This document shows, piece by piece, positions 56,908 to 64,000 of a stretch of DNA of 64,000 nucleotides (position 1 is its first letter; every line of letters starts with the position of its first letter). Location of the stretch: NCBI GenBank assembly GCA_963971285.1, contig OZ020248.1, positions 21,225,873-21,289,872 on the forward strand. The letters are read 5' to 3'. The position numbers and the translations under genes are program-made. The DNA is from Astropecten irregularis. Lineage: Eukaryota > Echinodermata > Asteroidea > Paxillosida > Astropectinidae. The notes under the pieces were generated by a model, which saw nothing but the letters and a program-made list of their open reading frames with translations, searched no databases and had not been told where the DNA came from.

Positions 56908-57260
56908 AGGTAGTATCATACTTTGATTTTTGTCAAAGAAATACAGATTCATCGGCAAAAATAACAAGGAAGATACAGTAACAGTCATCTGTGAAAATTT
57001 CAGTCCCATACGTTGCCCACGTTTTGAGAAAATAGTGAAAAACGACCACAGTATTTCTTAAGTCTTTTCTCTTTTATTTTTGATCTTTTAAAGGATCAAC
57101 AAGATTCGTTGTTTTACTAATTTCTGGAAAAATACATCAGGCTTCAGGCGAAAAAATTTAACGGTAGGTTTCTACCAGCATCATCTTCATACCCTGAAAG
57201 TTATACGTAAATCTGTGAACATTTCTATTTTTGGTCTCTTGCCAAAATATGATACTACCT
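56908..57260. mobile_element. TTAA-flanked element, copy at 56.9 kb
   Basis: Ends aggtagtatcatactttgat and aaaatatgatactacct, with TTAA at 56904-56907 and 57261-57264. It is about 353 bp, near consensus and non-coding. The bases between 56740 and 56903 show nothing. Confidence 0.8.
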
Positions 57261-57383
57261 TTAAATAATTATATCAAATGCTTGGAAATAGGAGCGCCTG
57301 ACGTTTCGATCCTATAGCAGGATCTTTCTCGGAGGCTAAATGCATGTACATACCCTTTTGTCAATAATTAATTAGCCTCTTAA

Positions 57384-57759
57384 AGGTAATGTCATACTTT
57401 GTTTTTTGTCAAAGAAATACAGATTAATGGGCAAAAATAGTCTTCTGTGAAAATTCTAGTCCCTTACGTTGCCCACTTTTTGAGAAAACAGTGAAAACGG
57501 CCACAGTATTTCTCAAGTCTTTTTGAACTTTGAATTGAAAGATCAAAAATAATTGTGGCCACTGGTTTTACTCTTTTCTAGATAAATACAGCATTTCAGG
57601 CAGAAAATATTTAATGTTATGTTTCTACCATCCCCATCTTTATACCATGTAAGTTTTCGGTAAATCTGTGAAGATTTCTGTTTCGGTCTTAGAGCTATAT
57701 TATTAAAATTTTAATATAGCTCTATGGTTTCGGTATACTACCAAAGTATGATACTACCT
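57384..57759. mobile_element. TTAA-flanked element with a palindromic insert
   Basis: Ends aggtaatgtcatactttg and caaagtatgatactacct, with TTAA at 57380-57383 and 57760-57763. A 39-bp palindrome (57688-57726) is inserted near the right end. Confidence 0.8.
57688..57726. mobile_element. 39-bp palindromic insertion with 8-bp duplication
   Basis: GTTTCGGT occurs at 57680-57687 and 57727-57734, whereas other family copies have it once. The inserted 39 bp is an almost perfect palindrome with arms AGAGCTATATTA. It looks like the smallest form of an 8-bp-duplicating inverted-repeat transposon. Confidence 0.75.
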
Positions 57760-57763
57760 TTAA

Positions 57764-58140
57764 ATAATTATGTTCCTACTTAGGATAAAACGTCAGGCCT
57801 TCTCAACTGATATTCAGACAACTTGTTTCAAACTTGAAGAGCACTTACCTTGCTAGGAATTGTCTTTCTTGATAAAATTGGACCCTCTCTTAATCAGCCT
57901 CTCTTTGTATAGAATGATCTGCAAAGTTCAGATGGGATGTTTCATGTGGACTAGGGAGCGGCCGCCTCGGCTTTTTATCTCACCACTGATTTCCTGAGCA
58001 GTGATCGAGTCAATTTGGTAGTGTGTGATTGGTCTACCAGCGCTGTCAATCAAATACCACGTACAGTAATCACAGACGCATTAGAACAGTGACTTGTATT
58101 TGACTGACAGATCATAATATTCATGTTTATGTACATAGCC
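57764..58140. other. No recognisable gene
   Basis: Nothing seen apart from a short inverted phrase near 57958-57966 (gcggccgcc). Confidence 0.45.
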
Positions 58141-61028
58141 ATGGGCGGAAATCCCGGGGGGGACAGGGGGGACACGTCCCCCCCATGATTTTGGAAGTGG
58201 GGGACATAATGTCGATTGTCCCCTCCATGTTTTAACCCTTTACCATGAGCAATTGTTTTTGTCGTCTGCGCACTGACCGCTTGCTCATTCCCAATGGGCA
58301 AATTTTGTGAACTGTCACGTTTGCCATGCGACTCAAATCGACGACGTGCAGTTGAGATGCCCCTGCATGGCCGGCCCGCATGCATACACGTAACGTTTAC
58401 TGCACTGAAATCGACTTAAACCGCATACAGTCTGCATACGTATACATTCTTGTGTATACAAATCTGGTTACGCGTCTCCCGTTCGACTCATCCATTTAAA
58501 ACCGTTTTTTTCCACAGAGCACCATGCTCGAATCAAATGATTTTGCACTGACTCATGACGGATTTAATCTCGTTCGTCGTCAGAGTTTCGCGAAACTTCT
58601 TACTGCGTTTTGAATGAGGTTGCTTTAATCAAACAATATTTCCGAAGAATTCTCGTACATCCATAAAAAAACACAAGGTGCCATATTTGAAAATATTTAG
58701 GTACATTTATATTTATTATTTGTCATCTGTCATTACGTTTGTAATGAAAGTAAAGTTCTCATGATTTTTCTGTGGAATTGCAGAATTTGAGTGCAATAGA
58801 GTACAGTATATAAATCTACCTAGGCCCATAAAATACAGTGTCTTCATTTAAAAACTTAACTGGTTCACCCAAGTATTGTTTTCAGCTGAAGTAAAACATT
58901 TGCATTTTCTTCATTCAAAATATGTTTATCATTTTGAGGTTTACATTATTTGCTTCACCATATAGGCATATTTCTAAATACAACACAGGATTTTTTTAAG
59001 ATCAAAAATATTTTCTGTCGTTGTTTTACTAATTTCTTGATAAAGTACACCATTTCAGGCAGAACAATTGTGATGGTATCTGCCAGCACCATCTTTATAC
59101 CCTGTAAGTAATAGGTAAATATGTGAACATTCTTGTTTTGGTTTTCCCTACTAAAGTATGATACAACTCCTTTAATACCTTTGAAACCCCCAACTTGCGT
59201 GTTTTCTTAAACCACCCACTCACCCAGATCAATAACTGAAAAATAGAAGTTTGGAAAATTAGGAATTATAGGAGTACGTAGTGGTACTAATCTTTATTTA
59301 TAATCTTTTATTTTAAGTTCTGTTTAGTAATTATGTGCTAAATAAATGGAAGTCTGATTAAAATTACTGGCATACTGGCCGGAACATCCCGTTATCATGC
59401 TCTTTTCAGACCAAATAACGTACTCACATGATGTTACCAAAAAGCCTATTATGTACTTCTATACCATGCTAGTCTGATTAAAATCTTTTCAACTTTCCCT
59501 AAAAAAAGTCTGAGGAAAGTGGCCAGGAATTGCCTTAGAATGCACTTCAGAGCATCTAGAATCAAAATTTTGCCGGGCCCTTAAGCGGGCCCCGGATCCC
59601 ACGCCGTAACTTTATTTCTTAAAAAAAAGTGATAGGATTTTGCAGACCCACCCCATACAACACAAGAGTGTCACATGGTGTTACAAAAAAACCTGTACTT
59701 CTACCATGCATAGTCTCATATAGTTTTATTTTTCAAAGTTGGAGAACACTGACTCGTGATCGGCACACCTACCATATATTACGATACGGTACACAAACAT
59801 GCAAGCGTATGCTAGGCCATAGGCATGGCACTGTATACTGAAAGTTACTCTCTTATGAAGTGTAAATAGATCTCTCCCCCCCCCCCCCCCTCCCGCCTGA
59901 TCGGGGAGGGATTTCCGCCCATGGGCACAACTCATGTTTCCGTTTTACATGGTAATACACGTGAGAAGTTACAATTGTCTGGCCAAATGGATCATTTTAC
60001 ACTGACAAACATCCTGTTTCTGCTTTGTCCTGTTTCGTTTTGATGTGTTTTGTTTGCATTGTTATATTCTTTTTTATTCCTTACCTTACCCGATACTATG
60101 AGGTACCACGAATGTACACAATTTATGTAGATAAATTAATACCTTTGAAACCCCCAACTGGCGTGTTTTCTTAAACCACCCAGATCAATAACTGAAAAAT
60201 AGAAGTTTGGAAAATTAGGAATTATAGGAGTACGTAGTGGTATTAATCTTTATTTACAATCTTTTATTTTAAGTTCTGTTTACTAATTATGTGCTAAATA
60301 AATGGAAGTCTGATTAAAAAATTTCAAAAACTTTCGCTAAAAAAAGTTTGAGGAAAGTGGCCGGGAATTGCCTTAGAATGCACCACAGAGCATCTAGAAT
60401 CAAAAATTTTCCCGGGGCCCTTAAGCGGGCCCCGGACCCCACGCCGTAACTTTACATGGCTTAAAAAAGTCATAGGTTTGCGAGCGACCAGAGCATACTG
60501 GCTGGAACATCCCGTTATCATGCTCTTTTCAGACCAAATAACGTACTCACATGATGTTACCAAAAAGCCTATTATGTACTTCTATACCATGCTAGTCTGA
60601 TTAAAATCTTTTCAACTTTCCCTAAAAAAAGTCTGAGGAAAGTGGCCAGGAATTGCCTTAGAATGCACTACAGAGCATCTAGAATCAAAATTTTGCCGGG
60701 CCCTTAAGCGGGCCCCGGATCCCACGCCGTAACTTTATTTCTTAAAAAAAGTGATAGGATTTTGCAGACCCACCCCATACTACACAAGAGTGTCACATGG
60801 TGTTACAAAAAAACCTGTACTTCTACCATGCATAGCCTCATATAGTTTTATTTTTCAAAGTTGGAGAACACTGACTCGTGATCGGCACACCTACCATACA
60901 TTACGATACGGTACACAAACATGCAAGCGTATGCTAGGCCACAGGCATGGCACTGTATACTGAAAGTTACTCTCTTATGAAGTGTAAATTGATGTCCCCC
61001 CCATGATCGGGGAGGGATTTCCGCCCAT
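58141..61028. mobile_element. Terminal-repeat element with 10-bp target duplication
   Basis: The ends ATGGGCGGAAAT and ATTTCCGCCCAT are perfect inverted repeats. GTACATAGCC lies directly outside both (58131-58140 and 61029-61038). A further internal copy of the right end (gggatttccgcccatggg) is at 59910-59927. The segment 59172-59925 recurs at 60138-61027, and within the latter the ggcccttaagcgggccccgg region appears twice more (60410-60440 and 60700-60720). So the element contains a repeated right half. A partial TTAA-family copy sits at about 58996-59172. No transposase was seen. A 9-10 bp duplication is typical of Mutator-like elements, but the class is not settled. Confidence 0.7.
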
Positions 61029-61711
61029 GTACATAGCCAATGCATCCACCAGTGACTGACAGGTCATTACCATAAATCATGTTAATGTATGGCATAGGGC
61101 CTACATCCACCAGTCACTTGATTGACAGATGGTAATGAATATGCATTAAGCAGCGACTGCAGCGTATATAACGGTGGTTTTGATTGGATGGCATTTATAG
61201 ACACAGGCTAACTGAGTCCACGCATGCTTGGAGTTCAATACCATTACCATGTGGCGTATTTCCTTCCTCCATGGTTGTACACAATTCACTTGTAATAAGG
61301 AAATAGTCCGTGCTTATTGATAAATGTACTATAAAGCAACTTTACATGTAGATCCATTTTTTACAGCGGCGTATTTAGGGAAAACAGGAAAATTGCGCCA
61401 CAAATTCCAACTTCTGACGCCAATGGGGAAAAAAAACAGACAATTTGGAATTCGAATTTTTCTTTCTTTGTTCATTGGATTAGATTTCCAATAATGTTGC
61501 ACTGTTGTTTTGGGTTTTTTTATTGCATGAATAAGTTCACTTTCGTGCAATCTGGCATTTTCTTTAAAAAAAAAACACCCATATTTTTTCTTTCAATAAC
61601 AATTATAATGCCTTGCTTTTCTTTTACACTTGGTGTGCATCGTAATTAGTTAACTTTTCTGTACCACTTTACCCTCATATTATTTGCTTTTCAAGGTGCT
61701 TAGGCCTATAC
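61029..61711. other. No recognisable gene
   Basis: A doubled phrase (ccaccagtgactgacaggtc and ccaccagtcacttgattgac) at 61049 and 61109; otherwise nothing. Confidence 0.45.
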
Positions 61712-62260
61712 TAGGCCCTGGCGATTAGTGCTTTTCACTAATCGATTAATCGCTGAGGAAATAATCGCGATTAATCGATTAATCGCGATTACCCGGAAGT
61801 GACTATACAAGCAGCACGTACCAATTGTGTTCATCATAGCGGCACTGCAGTAAACTGCACTAGCGTAATGCATTGATTCTTACAAGTTTCAACAGCGATC
61901 AGTTCTGATTTCCGAGGCATTGAGCACAGTCATTTTTGTTCTGACAAGGTATAATGCAAAATTCGTGAAGAATATCGTCCATAAATATTGATATTCCTTC
62001 AGTAAAGTAGGGTAATTTCGTGTGTTGGCCAACAAGCCATGCAGTTACTGCCTCACGTAGGTACACACAGACGTAGTCCCATACATGCATGTACAGGTCA
62101 ATCGACTGAGAATAGTAGTAACTCATGGAATTAATCGCAACTCGAAGGCACTAATCGCGCTGGCACGATTAATCGAGTAGTTCAGAATTTACTAATCGAG
62201 TAATCGACACAGGAATGTAATCGCGATTAATCGATTAATCGAGTTAATCGCCCAGGCCTA
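61712..62260. mobile_element. hAT-type short element with 8-bp duplication
   Basis: The left end TAGGCCCTGGCGATTA matches the reverse complement of the right end, TAGGCCTGGGCGATTA. GCCTATAC is exactly repeated outside (61704-61711 and 62261-62268). Both ends continue into arrays of attaatcg motifs. The 8-bp duplication is the hAT signature. The minus frame inside (61899-62126) has no domain. Confidence 0.88.
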
Positions 62261-62430
62261 GCCTATACCTTGTGATACTTTTGCAATTTAGCCGTTTTTG
62301 TTGGTTGATCGTTAGTGAAATTCTTGGTCGAATCAATAATAACAATCGGACAATAAAGATAACTTTGCGTATGTTTATTTTAATGGTCATTTATTAAATA
62401 AAGTCAATGAAAAGTGAACAAAGAAAAATT

Positions 62431-62502
62431 GACTGGAGCGGGATTCAAACCGGCGATCTCCTGAATACCGTACAGGCGCTCTACCAACTGAGCTATCCAG
62501 CC
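62431..62502 (-). tRNA. tRNA-like sequence, degenerate
   Basis: A 72-nt cloverleaf-like unit with a closed acceptor stem, D-arm box AGCTCAGTTGG and T-box GGTTTGAATCC. The anticodon loop (ACGGTAT) lacks U33, the last anticodon-stem pair is T-T, and the T stem has a C-C mismatch. It is therefore a tRNA-derived repeat, not a working tRNA. Confidence 0.5.
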
Positions 62503-62644
62503 CTTCTTTGGTGGTGTCCCAAATAGTCAATTATCTTTGGTTCGAATCCCGCTCCATTAAATTTTTCTTTGTTCAATTCACTTTTCAATTACTTTAAATT
62601 AAACGAACAAAGATGGTTGACTATTGGGGTCACCACCAACATAG

Positions 62645-62716
62645 GGCTGGATGGCTCAGTTGGTAGAGCGCCTGTACGGTATTCAGGAGGTCGCCGGTTC
62701 GAATCCCGCTCCAGTC
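62645..62716 (+). tRNA. tRNA-like sequence, best-preserved copy
   Basis: Acceptor stem GGCTGGA pairs with TCCAGTC; D-arm box TGGCTCAGTTGG; T-box GGTTCGAATCC (internal promoter-like A and B boxes). It has the same anticodon-arm faults as the other copies. It is flanked by inverted sequence: aacaaagatggttgact before and agtcaatttttctttgttc after. Confidence 0.5.
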
Positions 62717-62963
62717 AATTTTTCTTTGTTCACTTTTCATACTTTAAATTCAGTCAGTTTCCCTTGTGGTTATTTGATGATTATATTAATTAAAAAGCCG
62801 TATCCTCTTTGAGTGATCCCCCATGTGCCGTTCCCAGGTTGCAGCACTGCTGCGTGTATCATCGAAACGATCCCTGGGCGTGGCGGTGCATGTGCGTGGT
62901 TTCATGGCTTCTGACTGCCAAACGAACAAAGATAATTGACTATTGGGGTCACCACCAACGTAG

Positions 62964-63032
62964 GGCTGTATGGTTCAGTTGGTAGAGCGCCTGTACGGTA
63001 TTGAGGTCGCCGGGTCGAATCCCGCTCTAGTC
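62964..63032 (+). tRNA. tRNA-like sequence, shortened copy
   Basis: As the 62645 copy, with three bases lost in the anticodon arm (tattgaggtc) and GGTCGAATCC for the T-box. The flanks are the same: aacaaagataattgact before, agtcaatttgtctttgttc after. Confidence 0.5.
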
Positions 63033-63079
63033 AATTTGTCTTTGTTCAGTTTTCAATGACTTTAAATTCAGTCAGTTTC

Positions 63080-63589
63080 CCTTGTGGTTATTTGATGATT
63101 AAGATTTATTTCTGATAGACGCGAAGCCTGCTAGTCATTAATGTCTTCAATAATATTGCATTGACTGCCCACTATCAATAATCACGTGCGGGTTTTCTTT
63201 TTGAAACCAGACGCTATTTTTAGTAAGTGACAGTTATAATCACACATTCACATTATTTACAGCTGCAGTGATGACGTATGCAAGTTTGTAACATCCCCCA
63301 CTGCGCCTGCGCAATGTATTCACTGGCTGATTTAGTCTGGGCCCTCAATATTTTGTCAAATAACCAATAGCGTTGAAAAGGGAGCAAGACCCAGCGGCTG
63401 ATAAAATATTTATCACGGAAGAAATTGGTGGTCTTGAGACACAGATGGGACCGAATAAATCGACTTTTTAGCTAAATTTTACCGCGATCGTATTTAGATA
63501 TGACATTGCTGTGCTCTCGTAACCCTTACTGACCCCATCAGGGAAGTTTTTTAGGGAAATGATGGCGGAATCATCGAATATTTTGACGA
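63080..63589. other. No recognisable gene
   Basis: Nothing supportable on either strand. Confidence 0.45.
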
Positions 63590-63659
63590 CTGCAGCGGCA
63601 TAAAGCTGCAGCGGCATAAAGCTGCAGCGGCATAAAGCTGCAGCGGCATAAAGCTGCAG
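63590..63659 (+). repeat. 16-bp minisatellite, 4.4 units
   Basis: The unit ctgcagcggcataaag is repeated without error four times, plus ctgcag. It runs directly into the reverse-transcriptase reading frame; the last unit encodes its KAAG residues. Confidence 0.95.
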
Positions 63660-64000
63660 GCCCAGACAACATACCAGCACGTGTCCTCAAGGAGTGTGCC
63701 ATAAGTTCAGCCCCTATCCTACAAAAGATTTATCAGAAGTCTCTCGATACTGGTTGTGTTCCATCGGACTGGCATCATGCAAATGTGACTCCAATATTTA
63801 AGAAGGGGGACAGAACCTCACCCATCAACTATCGTCCTGTGTCCTTTACATGCATCGTAAGCAAACTATTAGAACACATTATCAGTAGCAATATTTTTGG
63901 CCATCTGGACAAATTTTCAGTTCTTAGTGACAAACAACATGGTTTTAGGAAAGGGAGGTCATGCGAAAGCCAACTTGCAGGACTTGTAAACGACCTTGCC
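63650..64000 (+). pseudogene. Non-LTR retrotransposon reverse transcriptase, 5-truncated, runs off window
   Basis: One open frame of 117 codons from 63650: KAAGPDNIPARVLKECA, then PSDWHHANVTPIFKKGDR, INYRPVSFTCIVSKLLEHII and DKQHGFRKGRSCESQL. These are the fingers/palm motifs 0-2 of a CR1/Jockey-type reverse transcriptase, which copies its RNA into DNA at the target. The YADD motif would lie beyond the window. Upstream there is no endonuclease, only the 16-bp repeat, so the copy is either 5-truncated or rearranged. The frame is open within the part seen. Confidence 0.85.

Noticed and set aside
62645-62716. Functional tRNA (Thr or Tyr)
   Set aside because: U33 is missing, the anticodon stem and T stem have mismatches, and three similar copies sit in a repeat.

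Overview
This AT-rich window has the texture of a metazoan accessory region. Short, frameshifted coding fragments sit among many inverted-repeat elements and tandem arrays, with no operons or bacterial signals. A secreted collagen-C1q gene, TTF-type and RAG1-N-terminus-like zinc domains, and families of short palindromic elements (ends such as GGGGCCAATTTCAT) suggest a marine deuterostome, most likely an echinoderm; hemichordate or amphioxus cannot be excluded. The species call is inference.

Layout. 0.6-6.1 kb: minus-strand remains of transposase-type genes. A RAG1-N-terminal-like zinc domain is followed downstream by a coiled coil and a P-element/THAP9-like transposase; next to them lie a DDE-like catalytic fragment and a TTF-zinc-finger/coiled-coil gene with two frameshifts. 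6-12 kb: mostly non-coding repeats and a hAT-type fragment. 12.3-14.3 kb and 25.5-27.1 kb: two near-identical copies of a second RAG1-N-like gene, both carrying the same frameshift. 15.3-16.3 kb: CACTA-like transposase pieces. 17.5-18.4 kb: a second example of the RAG1-N-like/coiled-coil/P-like order. 18.6-19.2 kb: an SGNH-like fragment. 19.7-23.6 kb and 33.8-37.5 kb: a ~3.8 kb direct duplication, largely non-coding, with exon-like signals. 24.3-25.3 kb: a BEL/Pao-type gag remnant. 27.4-29.7 kb: a protein-kinase N-lobe ORF cut by a short mobile element, a coding stretch broken by a 38-bp tandem duplication, and a transposase remnant. 30.4-32.3 kb: repeats holding twelve TGACGTCA octamers.

39.0-39.6 kb: an LTR-element integrase fragment fused in frame to a non-LTR endonuclease fragment. 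40.0-40.3 kb: a 31-bp minisatellite. 41-52 kb: short inverted-repeat elements, several with TTAA targets, and a 60-bp satellite interrupted by two of them. 52.5-53.45 kb: the one intact-looking gene, a secreted collagen-C1q protein. 53.53-56.21 kb: a foldback element with tandem arrays in both arms and a 6-bp target duplication. 58.1-61.0 kb: a larger terminal-repeat element with a 10-bp duplication. 61.7-62.3 kb: a hAT-type short element with an 8-bp duplication. 62.4-63.0 kb: tRNA-like elements. The window ends inside a non-LTR reverse transcriptase.

The most interesting signal is the repeated linkage of a RAG1-N-terminal-like zinc domain with a P-element/THAP9-like transposase. No RAG1 catalytic core was seen. 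Almost everything else coding is broken, so the window reads as a nested transposon graveyard around one innate-immunity-type lectin gene.
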